From Schistocerca nitens (Eukaryota > Arthropoda > Insecta > Orthoptera > Acrididae): a stretch of DNA of 64,000 nucleotides. The position numbers and the translations under genes were made by a program. This document shows positions 53,662-64,000 of the stretch, piece after piece (the stretch's first letter is position 1; each line of letters begins with the position of its first letter). The stretch is taken from contig NC_064622.1 of the NCBI RefSeq assembly GCF_023898315.1, forward strand, positions 172,442,178-172,506,177. Reading direction: 5' to 3'. Below the pieces are notes generated by a model, which saw nothing but the letters and a program-made list of their open reading frames with translations, did not search any database and had not been told where the DNA came from.

Positions 53662-54918
53662 CTAGGGTGAGTCAAATTAGAACCTTAAATATTTTTTTCA
53701 ACATTATTTATTGTGCAGAAGTGGTACAAAGCTGTATCACTTTTCAACATAATCTCCCCGAAGCTCAATGCAAGACCTCCAGACCTTACAAAGTGCATAA
53801 ATTGCTTTAGAAAAAAATGGTTTTGGTAGTCCGCGCAACCACTCATGTACCGCGTGGCGTACCTCTTCATCAGAACGGAACTTCTTTCCTCCCATTGCGT
53901 CTATGAGTGGTCCAAACATATGGAAATCACTTGGGGCAAGGTCTGGTAGGTATGGTGGATGAGGAAGACACTCAAAATGCAAGTCTGTGATTGTTGCAAC
54001 TGTTGTACAGGCAGTGTGGGGCCTTGCATTGTCATGTTGCAAAAGGACACCTGCTGACAGCAATCTACGTCGCTTTGGTTTGATTACAGGCCGCAGATGA
54101 CTTTTTAGGAGATCTATGTATGATGTACTGGCGACAGTGGTCCCTCTAGGCATATAATGCTCCAAAATGACGCCTTCCCTGTTGATGGTTCTGTTCGAAA
54201 CTTCTTTGGTTTTGGTGATGAATGGCGCTGTTCCTTGCTCGCTCTCTTCGTTTCCGGTTGGTGGAAGTGAACCCAGTTTTCGTCCCCAGTAACGATTCTT
54301 GCAAGAAAGCCACCACCTTCTCGTTCAAAACGCCGAAGAAGTTCTTCACAATTATTTCAGGAGTCAGCTGCCGTGGCACCCATCTTGCAGACACTTTGTG
54401 AAACTGGAGGACATCATGCACAATGTGGTGTGCTGACACATGACTAATCTGTAAACATGCTGAAATGTCATTCAGTGTCACTCGGCGGTTTTCCTTCTCC
54501 ATGGCTTCAACTGCTGCAATGTTCTGTGGAGTCACAACTCGTTGTTCCTGACCTGGACGAGGAGAATCTTCCACTGAAGTCACACCGTTTGCGAACTTCC
54601 TACTCCATTCGTAGACTTGCTGCTGTGGCAAACATGCATCACCGTACTGAACCTTCATTCGTCGATGAATTTCAATAGGTTTCACACCTTCACTCCGCAA
54701 AAACCGAATAACAGAACGCTGCTCTTCCCAGGTGCAAGTCGCAAGTGGGGCAGCCATCTTTATACTGATATTGTTACGGAATGTGTGCATCTGCACTACG
54801 CTGCCACCTACCGGTCATTCTGCACGCTGTTTGTAGCACGCTTACCAACTTACAGGATGCCGGCGCGAAATTTCGATATGTTATTACTAATTTAAGGTTT
54901 CCATTTGACTCACCCTCG
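53662..54918 (-). mobile_element. Mariner transposon, 1.26 kb
   Basis: Ends CTAGGGTGAGTCAAAT and CGAGGGTGAGTCAAAT as inverted repeats; TA on both sides (53660-53661 and 54919-54920). Carries one mariner transposase on the minus strand. Confidence 0.92.
53737..54759 (-). pseudogene. Mariner DD34D transposase, frameshifted
   Basis: The start is likely MAAPLATCTWEEQRSVIRFL (about 54757). The helix-turn-helix region has IEIHRRMKVQYGDACLPQQQVYEW. The catalytic block VTGDENWVHFHQ is present in the DNA near 54290-54250, but out of frame after a one-base shift near 54310. The second half gives LQHDNARPHTA and PPYLPDLAPSDFHMFGPL (third D). The C-terminal end is KVWRSCIELRGDYVEK. One shift near 54310 and another near 54170 separate the parts. 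The protein would cut and paste at TA; this copy cannot. Confidence 0.88.
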
Positions 54919-55800
54919 TATGTTGAAAGATGGCGGTGTCTTCCGGGCAGGCACTTTCCATTTTATTTTGTTTCGGTGATTCTCATACAAGTTCAGTGGA
55001 CTTTCATGCATCTAAATTTTCCCTGATTGATTTTAATTTGATTGACTATTAGTGTTAGTGTAAACCTCTGATTGATCTCACAGTACTTGCATGACCTGAG
55101 TAGCAGTAGTGGAATTCAACTCGACTATAGAGACAGATTTTTGGACGCTGGAGGTAACCATTGCTGGGCCATGGTAGGCTTATCCAAGAACATCGGTGGG
55201 AACGGCTGTTTTTCGAAAGGTTTTGAGCAACAGTAGCGGCAGGGACTTGCTTTTCGACCATCTCAGAGTACAGACACTGGACCTCTTCAGTTCCTGCGGA
55301 GAGAGCAGTTAGTTGTAAACTCGTCCGGACACCTGGACGAAACTTTTAATATTTTCGCGGACGTGAGACAATCACCGGCGGACGTGGGGTCATCTCCCGC
55401 AGTACTACGCGCCACCGAACCTTGCAGCTTTGGCAGCGCCCGCACGCAGACGACGGAGTCTCGTCTTTCACCGGCTATATCGGTCGCGTTGGGCAGCTTC
55501 GGCAAATTCCGAAGCTTATCAGTCGTTTTTACGGCTATCTTTTTTTTTGGCAGTCTTCTACTCGCAGTAGTCACTCCCAGCGTCCATTGCGTGTTTAATT
55601 GTATTTTGACACGAGAGACGAGTCGGTGGAACGATACACCAGATTGTGCTTGCCTAGATTGGTATTCTTCCACTCACAGCAGCCAGTCTCATCTACACGT
55701 AAATTCCAGTTATTTTCCCCAAGTCTTTCGCCAACCAACCTGAGTTCGTGTTAATGCAATGTTATACAAATGCTTTTTATTCCAGTCTTTGATCACAATA
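54919..55800. other. No gene recognised; locally CpG-rich part
   Basis: About 880 bp. The 55300-55530 part is CpG-rich (GCGGACGTGAGAC, GGCGGACGTGG). Frames on both strands there are composition-driven. No protein family recognised. Confidence 0.45.
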
Positions 55801-55807
55801 TAAAGTC

Positions 55808-55858
55808 TTTCGACGATGACCGGTTTCAGTCAGTAATGACCATCTTCAGATCTACAAT
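55808..55858 (-). ncRNA. Hammerhead-like motif with intact core
   Basis: In minus sense: GAT (stem I), CTGAAGA (55843-55849), stem II GGTCA/TGACT (one G-T), GAAAC, CG, GTC with expected cleavage after C at 55818, then ATC (stem I return). The ACCGGT in stem III is palindromic, as in hammerheads that act as dimers. One extra T follows box 1, as in the other motifs. Confidence 0.5.
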
Positions 55859-56428
55859 ATAAAAAATATATAGCTAGTGGGCAGTCTATCTTTCCAGACA
55901 ATACAGTATTTCATATCACGATATACTCTCATACAAACTGGGAATTTACAGATAAAATAAGGTAAAACGTACCTGTTCTGCACCATGTCCAAATGTGATA
56001 AAGCCGTAATGGCATCGTCAAAAATAAGACAGGAATTAAAAACATTTGACAGTACCTGGATCACTATTTGTTCTCGCAAATATGTCGCAGCTTGTGAAAT
56101 GTTATACAATTAAATTTTCTGTTTATATGTTGGTTCTTTCTTGATCTTGATATTAATTACTAAATCTCTTTGTGATACCATAGGTCCTTATCATTAATTT
56201 TTCAACGACACCCATTCTCAATCTCTACGATGTCATTTCTTTTGTTGTGGCTTTGAAGGAATGAAATTAATTTTATGTCACGTTAGTCAACTCATTAGGT
56301 TATGCATACAGGGGTCACTATTTAACGAATATCAGATTTCCTTGTGCTACTGATAAACGTGGCACCTCTTGGGTGTGGTGGTTACGACTTTTTAGTCGTT
56401 TGGCAGACGGAGAACTGCCGCCACCACA

Positions 56429-56618
56429 AAAAATGGCTCTGAGCACTATGGGACTCAACTGCTGTGGTCATCAGTCCCCTAGAACTTAGAACTAGTTAAA
56501 CCTAACTAACCTAAGGACATCACACACATCCATGCCCGAGGCAGGATTCGAACCTGCGACCGTAGCAGTCGCATGGTTCCGGACTGCGCGCCTAGAACCG
56601 CGAGACCACCGCGGCCGG
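56429..56618 (-). mobile_element. tRNA-related SINE (main family)
   Basis: Minus-strand copy with CGCCACCACA on both sides (56419-56428, 56619-56628). Confidence 0.95.
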
Positions 56619-56803
56619 CGCCACCACATTCCAGCTCGCAATGTTTGCGATAAAAAAAGATAACACAGTTTGAGTGTTTTACTGTTTAAAAACACGTGAT
56701 GCGTTGGTCCATAATAACGAAAATTCGGCGTACTAATTATTTTAAAAATTGTGGGTTTGTTTGATTACCTACATTTCTGTTACATTCAGGCTTTTACTAA
56801 GTA

Positions 56804-56992
56804 GCCGGCCAATGTGGCCGAGAGGTTCTAGGCGCTTCAGTCTGGAACCGCGCGACCACTACTGTCGCAGGCTCGAATCCTGCCTCAGGCATGGATGTGT
56901 GTGATGTCCTTAGGTTAGTAAGGTTTAAGTAGTTCTAAGTTCTAGGGGACTGATGACCTCAGGTGTTAAGTCCCATAGTGCTCAGAGCCATT
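56804..56992 (+). mobile_element. tRNA-related SINE (main family)
   Basis: Plus-strand copy with TTTTACTAAGTA on both sides (56792-56803, 56993-57004). Confidence 0.95.
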
Positions 56993-57004
56993 TTTTACTA
57001 AGTA

Positions 57005-57415
57005 AATATTGGTCAGTTCTTAGCAAATTAAACTCTTTGGCGTAAAAAACGGCCTTTGCAACATGTTACCACGCCAGAACCTTGTGCGGTACACAGAAGT
57101 TTCGTAGCAGCACACACTTACCCCACTTCCATTGTGGAAAACTGACAAGCCCCAAGCCTCTGGCATGCACAGCCGTTAATTTTTATTCAGTAAATACACG
57201 AACGAAATTTCCTTGGTGTGTCTTCTGTCGTGCAACTTTTTTCCACAAAAAAACTGCAGTCAATTGAGAATAGTATTTGTTTGCACAATCCAATTTCGTG
57301 GACAAATCCGAACCATTTGTAAGAAATGCAGAGCGATTTAGAGAGCGCTTTCAGCTGATGCAATGAATGGCAGTTGTCTCTAAATTTAGTTAGAGAAATA
57401 TTAAGAGTGTATCAG
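57005..57415. other. No gene recognised
   Basis: 400 bp between two SINEs; only short frames. Confidence 0.5.
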
Positions 57416-57426
57416 AGAGAGAGATT

Positions 57427-57629
57427 TAAAAAAATGGTTCAAATGGCTCTGAGCACTATGGGACTCAACAGCTGTGGTCATAAGTCCCCTAGAACTTAGA
57501 ACTACTTAAACCTAACTAACCTAAGGACATCACACACATCCATGCCCGAGGCAGGATTCGAACCTGCGACCGTAGCAGTCGCGCGGTTCCTGACTGAGCG
57601 CCTAGAACCGCTAGACCACCGCGGCCGGC
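57427..57629 (-). mobile_element. tRNA-related SINE (main family)
   Basis: Minus-strand copy. AGAGAGAGATT (57416-57426) and AGAGAAAGATT (57630-57640) form the target duplication. Confidence 0.93.
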
Positions 57630-57640
57630 AGAGAAAGATT

Positions 57641-58330
57641 CCAAAGTAAACGAGAGAAAGAGTGCAAAGTAAACGACTAGTCTACAAGATTAGAAGTAAA
57701 CTTCTGCAGCCGGTCGCATCACTTAGGGCCAATACTAGGAAATGATATGGAATGAAACAAACAAGTAAAATCAGTAGTGGAAAAGAAGGATGGAAGAATT
57801 AGATACTTGTATGTTGGGTTCTTTCTGCGGAAGTTTGACGCATGTGTAAAGGAAACTGCACAGTAGATTGTAAAGTGACCGTTTCTAACAAAATGCTCTA
57901 GTGTTTGGAGTTCTTATCTAACAGGCATAACAGCGAACATCGAATAAATTCATAGTTGCAATGCTAGGATCGTAAAACATCAGTAAAGTCCAGACGAGAA
58001 TATGACGGAAATACTCAGAGCAGGGTCACCTACAGGTTATTATGTCAATATGGAGAAAAAATATTTCCTACACATTTGATTTAGAAATATTGACGACGTG
58101 GACGTCTTACTCTCCTGTTGATTTCTATAGTGCACTTTTAGTACTTGTTCAATGTTATAAACATAAGGAAATGAACAGTGTAGTTTTGGTAAATTTCTAA
58201 TTTCTACGTTTTCCCACCATTTACGTTATTTTTGATTGGTACCGTTGTAAGCCGTATTCATTCTCTCATTTGTTTTCCTGTCTTGGATAACATTTCTCAA
58301 AATTTATGCATCTGAGCCACTATCGCCAGC
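57641..58330. other. No gene recognised
   Basis: About 700 bp. The segment near 57715-58080 vaguely resembles a decayed LINE 3' region (CTAATAGG...CGAATAAATTC), but no motif is convincing. Confidence 0.4.
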
Positions 58331-58342
58331 TTCAACATCTAT

Positions 58343-58533
58343 AGCCGGCCGAAGTGGCCGTGCGGTTCTAGGCGGTGCAGTCTGGAACCGCGAGACCGCT
58401 ACGGTCGCAGGTTCGAATCCTGCCTCGGGCATTGATGTGTGTGAGGTCCTTAGGTTAGTTAGGTTTAACTAGTTCTAAGTTCTAGGGGACTAATGACCTC
58501 AGAAGTTGAGTCCCATAGTGCTCACAGCCATTT
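58343..58533 (+). mobile_element. tRNA-related SINE (main family)
   Basis: Plus-strand copy with TTCAACATCTAT on both sides (58331-58342, 58534-58545). Confidence 0.95.
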
Positions 58534-58735
58534 TTCAACATCTATTTTCATATTGATTTATGTGGAAAATACACCATGTTCCCCTTCACGCACCATCTGT
58601 AGGGTAATGCAGAACACAAAACACAAAACGGTACAGTTTGCTTCGGAATGTAAATACTTTTGGGTTTAAAGATAAATGCAGGTGGCATTTATCGGGTATT
58701 TTCAAAACATTTGCGCCATGTTTAGTCTCCCGACT

Positions 58736-59122
58736 CTATGCTGGACGGCAATAAATAATCGAAAACATCATTTTAACTGGTTTTCGTTTTAGAGGCAGGT
58801 CCAGTAACGCACAAAACGAGACGAAGTCACCAACCGATTTCAACTTAGCGCTGTTCGTTTGTACTAATTTCGTAAGATCCTCATTGGCGATTTCTTCTAC
58901 ACTCTTGCTTTGGGTTGTTAGAGTATTATCAAAATTAGGTGTCTTTTCAACTACATTTTTACGCCATTCGAAATTCGTATGAATTTTGGGTGGCTCGTGA
59001 AACTTTCGAAGTTGGTGAATGGATGGCTTGTGAATACACCATGATGACTGCCATGTTATATGTGGCCGGAAAAGCACGTACAACTTAGAAAGGTTCCCCT
59101 TAACTGCTTTATAAGAGACCAA
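58736..59122 (-). CDS. Uncharacterised 128-aa open frame
   Basis: An open frame in a repeat-poor stretch, starting MVSYKAVKGNLSKLYVLF. It is basic and Lys-rich in the middle, with no signal peptide, membrane segment or known motif. No neighbouring exon or promoter can be linked. It could be chance, a host exon or a scrap of an unknown element. I list it only because it is the longest frame here that I cannot explain by a repeat. Confidence 0.15.
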   Translation of the reverse strand: MVSYKAVKGNLSKLYVLFRPHITWQSSWCIHKPSIHQLRKFHEPPKIHTNFEWRKNVVEKTPNFDNTLTTQSKSVEEIANEDLTKLVQTNSAKLKSVGDFVSFCALLDLPLKRKPVKMMFSIIYCRPA

Positions 59123-59309
59123 TCGTCGATATAATGAGACTCAGTCTAATCGAAATGTTCACTTTATGCCATCTACGTCATTCCTGAAAGTATAATATTT
59201 GTCAGGTTGCCATAGTTTAAAAAAAAAAACTTCCTTTCTTCAACGCAATTTCCAACATCGGAAATACTCATCAGGAGACTACCACACTTTTTCATTTTAC
59301 GACATTCTA

Positions 59310-59518
59310 AAAAAAAAAAATGGCTCTGAACACTATGGGACTTAACTTCTGAGGTCATCAGTCCCCTAGAAGTTAGAACTACTTAAACCTATCCAACCTA
59401 AGGACATCACACACATCCATGCCCGATGCAGAATTCGAACCTGCGACCGTAGCGGTCGCGTGGTTCCAGACTGTGGCGCCTAGAACCGCTCGGCCACTCC
59501 GGCCGGCCTGACAATCTC
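59310..59518 (-). mobile_element. tRNA-related SINE (main family)
   Basis: Minus-strand copy with an A-run at the left. Worn flanks CGACATTCT and TGACAATCT (59301-59309, 59519-59527). Confidence 0.92.
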
Positions 59519-59527
59519 AGTTCGGAT

Positions 59528-60429
59528 GTTTAGCACCTACTGCTATTGCATACAAGGACAACCATCTCTCAAACTTTTCTCTTCCTCTCCGCAGAGGTGG
59601 ACGCGTTACATATCTGAATTGAAATCGTTGTAGAACGGAAACGGTAGTCATACGCCTTTACAAGTCCTAGAAGTTTGTAACGGGAATTTCCGAAACCTGC
59701 ATGTTCTCCATTAGTGCAATTACTGGAATTTTTAATAGAAATATCTGAATTTGACTCAACCTTTTCTTGTGATATTTCATTGCTCGTTGTGTATTGTTCG
59801 AATCCGTCCCTTTCATTTTTGATTTTCTTTCATTTACGAAGTACAAAAAACTTACGAATAGCCGTTATTTTTTCACTCTATTCACTATGCTTTTACACCG
59901 TATTATACACAAAATTCTAATTAAACAACATTCGTGCTACACTGTTCATTTACCACTCATTGTTGACTCTGGACAAATTGATATATAACTCTATTAACTA
60001 CCTACATCACCCTCGCGTCGTACAGATCAGCTGAGGTTTGTGACAACGCATTAAAGAGGCATTCATACTCAAATGTGGTGTTTAGTTGCAGTAGCTATAA
60101 AATAAATTAAATGAACGCTCATGCACAACAATTACTCAATGAATGCCATCCACTGTTAGATCGAATAAGCTGGAAGTAGTTCCAGTGACGACGACTTGCT
60201 TATTCTATCGGCAAGTACGAATCAGTGGTTGCACAGTATAAATGGACACCTCCTAAGCAAATGAAAAAAAATATAACACAAAATGTTACCTTAATTTAGT
60301 GCCACACAGTCGTTACCCTATATTTGAATTTTTAAGGACTAAGCATTTGTTGAGTGTGTTTTGTAGTGCATCTGTTTTGTTTAACCAATAGCCATTAGGC
60401 CTGTGAAGATCAGCTCACCTAGAGACGTG
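59528..60429. other. No gene recognised
   Basis: 900 bp, AT-rich; no coding or repeat signature. Confidence 0.5.
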
Positions 60430-62066
60430 GGAAATGAAAGAGTGACTTTTTCGTTCCTGAGGAAGGCAACGTACCCGAGACATGACTCCCACCAAGAAAT
60501 CCTCAATGGAAGAAGTATGTGCCGGGTAGGTGGACTAAGAGCGGAAACCATCCATCGTGGTTTAGTAACAAACTTCGTAATATGCTGAGGAAACAGAGAT
60601 TGTTGCGTATAACCTTTTCAGTGAAAGATCTTGCGGAGAACCCAAGAAAATTCTGGTCCCACGTAAAACCACCATCGGGTCGGAGACTGCTATTGAGTCA
60701 TTTGTCGAGCAACTAGATGTGACAAAACAAAGGCAGCTAAACGAAAGTAGAAGTTTCAAATTTCACGTTTAAAACATCATGCACGCTGGAGGATCGAACA
60801 GACATACATCGTACCATTGGTTGGTCGTCACACAGACTTCCGTATGGAGGACAGAGAAATAGGAATTCCTGACCCTGAGAAGTAACTGAACGATTTGAAA
60901 ACAAGTAAGTCACCATGTCCGGATGGAATCCCAATTTGGTTTCACAAATTGTACTCTAACAGCATTGTCCCCTTACTTAGCTCGCATTTATCGCCAATCT
61001 CTACCCCAATGCGGAGTCCCAAAGAACTGAACAAAAGCGCAGGTGGCTCCTGAATTTAAGAAGGATAAAAGAGCGGACCCGCAGAACTAAATACCAATAT
61101 CCTTAACATCGGTTTGCTGTAGATTTCTTGAGCACGTCCTTAGTTCAAATAATTTTTTTGTACACACAGCATGGATTCAGAAAGCATCGCTAGTGCGAAA
61201 CTCAGCTTGCTCTTTTATCGCACTGTATCCAGCAAACCACGAATGAAGGGCAACAGGCTGATTCCTCATTCCTAGATTTCGGGAGATTGATTGACACACA
61301 GCCCCACTCTTCCAATGTAGACTGTTAACGAAGGCACGCGTACGTGGAATGGGTTCCCAGGTATGTGTGTAACTCAGAGATGTCGTTAATAACGAAACCT
61401 CGCATGTTGTCCTGGACTGTAAGTGCTCGCCAGAGACAAGATATCGTCAGGAATGCCCCAGGCAAATGTGACAGGACTGCTCTTGTTCGTCAGAGACAGT
61501 CACATCGATTAAATACTTAGTCGTAACGTTGCAAAGCGGTATCAGATGAAACGAAAACCTAAAGTCGGTATTAGAGAATGCGAATGGTCGACTTCGGACT
61601 ATTAGGACAATTTCAAGAATGTGTAGCTCATCTTTCAAGGAGACCGCTTAAGGAACGCTATTTCTACCCATTCTTGGCTACTGCTCGAATATCCGTGATC
61701 CCTACCAGGTAGGATTAAAGAAGAACATCCAAGAAATTAAGAGGCATGCTGGTAGATTTGTTACCGGTAGCTTCGATCAACATGCATTACAGTGAAGCTT
61801 CGCGAACTTAAATGGAAATCCCTCGAGGGAAACACTATTCAGGAAGTTTAGAGACTCGGCATTTGTGGCTGATTGCAGATCGGTTCTACTGCCGCCAACG
61901 TACATTTCGCTTAACGACCACGAAGATAAGACAATAGAAATTTGGACTAATATGGAGACATAGATTTTTGTTTCTCCATCGTTCTATTTGCGAGTGGAAC
62001 AGGAAATGAAAACTAGGTATCATACGGTGGCTTGCCGCCTATGCACACAGATGTAGATGTAAAAGT
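60430..62066 (+). pseudogene. GTAGAT-tailed LINE, heavily decayed
   Basis: The plus strand keeps scattered pieces in LINE order: GRWTKSGNHPSWFSNKLRNMLRKQR (linker after the endonuclease), LKTSKSPCPDGIPIWF, a remnant of the KGAGGS-type loop, then RT C-terminal pieces (RHAGRFVTGSFDQ; SLEGNTIQEV...ADCRSVLLPPTY). It ends CACACAGATGTAGATGTAA near 62045-62060. Stops are everywhere. Same family as 650-1945 and 47965-49130. Confidence 0.7.
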
Positions 62067-62284
62067 AAAAGTAGACTATGTAGACCTTGAACGCCGACAA
62101 GTGACTTCTGCGTTTCTGCCGGTCAGGGAAGACAAAATCGAGGAGCAGGCCTTCAGTCTTTCTGGAACGATTTTACAGGAACTATTCAGCAAAAAAAAAA
62201 AAAAAAAAAAAATCGTTTTTGCTTTACTTATAGATCCATATGTCAGGTTCTTGATGATTTGCCCATCATTTCATTAATGGTCAT
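62067..62284. other. Short unique stretch with an A20 run
   Basis: Contains about twenty A at 62193-62212. It follows the LINE tail directly. The A run could be the tail of another small retroposon, but no target duplication is evident. Confidence 0.4.
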
Positions 62285-62297
62285 ACTTATTGTGATA

Positions 62298-62483
62298 GCC
62301 GGCCGTAGTGGCCGAGCGGTTCTAGGCGCTACAGTCTGCAACCGCGCGACAGCTACGGTCACAGGTTCCAATCCTGCCTCAGGCATGGATGTGTGTGATG
62401 TCCTTAGGTGAGTTAGGTTTCAGTAGTTCTAAATTCTAGGGGACTCATGACCTCAGAAGTTAGGTCCCATAGTGCTCGGAGCC
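62298..62483 (+). mobile_element. tRNA-related SINE (main family)
   Basis: Plus-strand copy with ACTTATTGTGATA on both sides (62285-62297, 62484-62496). Confidence 0.95.
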
Positions 62484-62496
62484 ACTTATTGTGATA

Positions 62497-64000
62497 TTTA
62501 CTTGGAAGTAAGGCACTGCGCGAAATTCGGAGAAGTTTGCAATGAAAAATAGGGGTCACTATGAGTTTGCTTTTCGTGCATATTACATAATATATTGCTG
62601 CAGATGAAATTTAGCTAACATACAGAATTTTTCTTTAGACTTGGGTAGAGGTATCTGTCACCAATCTCGAGAAAACTGATCTGACGCAGCACATTCATTT
62701 GCGATCGCGCAGCACACAACGGTAAAGCCAGAGTGAAATAGGCACAACATTCCTCATATTTCACAAGCAGTTTCAGGTGTCGAAGTGAGATTCTGGCAAA
62801 TGATAACACGAAAAGAGGAGAGTATTTTGCCACACCGTTATTATTTAAAACTTCATTATCTCCGGCCACGGCATTCTAAGCAGACTGTAACGTCTATTTG
62901 TGAAATTTCGATATTGGCGTGTCGATATTTTATATTCGTTTTCAAAATTAAAGGATAATGGCACTCTCCAGCTGTTTCAACAAATATTGAAAGATTATCT
63001 AACAGCAAGCACTTTCTGCCAGTCAATAAATTTTCCATTATTTTCGAGAACCTCTGTATGTTGACAGTTATACACTACAATAGCTTTAAGTTGGTTACAC
63101 AACAATTATTGTATTTCTTCAAATACTGAGACTTCTCAAAGAGAAACATAGAGTTTTTAAATAACTTTTCCTCTTTATAACTTTAGTTTCTACTTCAAAT
63201 ATAGTTTTCCATTACTCTAGTTCACTTTTTAACTCGCTTTACACATGTTTCATATAATTTTTAAGTCGTCTTGTCGATATTTTCAGATGATTTTAGTCAT
63301 TTCGAGCTGTTTTATGTCATAACATTCCAGGGGCTGCTGTTACAAGCCCTGTTTCGTATTCATAAACCAAATGAATTCTTACTAACGGAAACTATCCCCA
63401 CTGCCCCCCCTCCCCTTTTTCCCGTCTGCCATGAATCACAAGAGGTCTGCGTCTATTCGTCATTATCGACTTCATCCAAATTTTTGGTGTATGTAGGACA
63501 TGGACAGAAATGAAAACAACAGAAGTGGGAAGCCCAGATGGCCAAGCGTTTAGTAAAAACAGCATATTCTGCGCGAGTCACGCGTGGCATGAGGGATATG
63601 ACGTCAGCGTGGTTCCCAGGCAGTGGTTCGCACGGCGAAAAGACTGGAGAAAGGCAGTCCGAAGGTAGTGGAATCGAATCTCTTTAAAGAAATTGTTTTT
63701 GTTAATTTTCTATTTTTGCTTTCCTTACATCATAAATAAACCGGGATAATGCTCAATATACTGTATCTGATGTGATGAAATCCTACGTGCAGGAGAACAA
63801 ATTTCTTCTGCTAACTGACTCGTTGGGGGGACAAACAAATCCACAGTTATAAGACAAGACTTTTCAAGATGACGAAGGGTTGTCATTGTGCTGTATTGCA
63901 GCGATTGCCCCCAAATTAACTGCGCTATCGCCACCCTATGATGTCTGTTTTTATCTCCAGGCAAAAAATTTGATCAAAAAGCTCCAAACTAGCACTTACC
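62497..64000. other. No gene recognised
   Basis: 1.5 kb of AT-rich DNA to the window end. Frames up to 84 residues occur on both strands without motifs. Confidence 0.5.

Overview
The window is animal nuclear DNA built almost entirely of transposable elements at different stages of decay. I found no convincing host protein gene, no rRNA and no functional tRNA gene. The dense tRNA-headed SINEs, Tc1/mariner elements, several non-LTR retrotransposon families and a long Ty3/Gypsy element suggest an arthropod with a large genome. A grasshopper or locust-like orthopteran is my best guess. That is an inference from repeat style, not a database match.

Layout. 0-3.5 kb: a Tc1 remnant whose middle is amplified as a 98-bp tandem array, a non-LTR fragment split by a solo LTR, and an I-like LINE 3' end. 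3.5-14.6 kb: one complete Gypsy element on the minus strand, with 730/739-bp LTRs, a GTAT target duplication, PBS, PPT, gag and pol. Its gag and pol share one frame and are separated only by a TGA followed by CTAG, so stop-codon readthrough is the likely expression strategy. 15.2-17.3 kb: a purine-rich decayed repeat and a CpG-rich block. 18-22.3 kb: a wrecked Jockey-like LINE (minus). 22.7-26 kb: two foldback elements whose arms contain hammerhead-ribozyme-like motifs. 26.5-35 kb: LINE 3' ends, SINEs, a 481-bp tandem duplication, two Tc1 elements and a second CpG-rich block. 35.8-41 kb: one LINE carrying three nested insertions (a poly(A) retroposon, a transposon with a roughly DD82E transposase, and a Tc1 element). 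41-49 kb: more LINEs, SINEs, a Penelope-like reverse transcriptase scrap and a Tc1 scrap. 50-55 kb: Tc1, mariner, a second copy of the solo LTR and a 36-bp 'micro-SINE' between perfect target duplications. 55-64 kb: a cluster of tRNA-related SINEs with clear target-site duplications, one hammerhead-like motif, and a decayed LINE.

How the parts relate. LINEs with several different tails (GTAGAT, GATTA, AAC and AT type) are potential sources of SINE mobility. The main SINE family and a second family have different tRNA-like heads on a shared ~115-bp 3' body. At least four intact-looking target-site-duplication classes date insertions relative to one another: TA for Tc1/mariner, 4 bp for LTR elements, 9-14 bp for SINEs and 13 bp for the poly(A) retroposon. 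The Gypsy element looks youngest, because most of its two LTRs differ at only a few positions.
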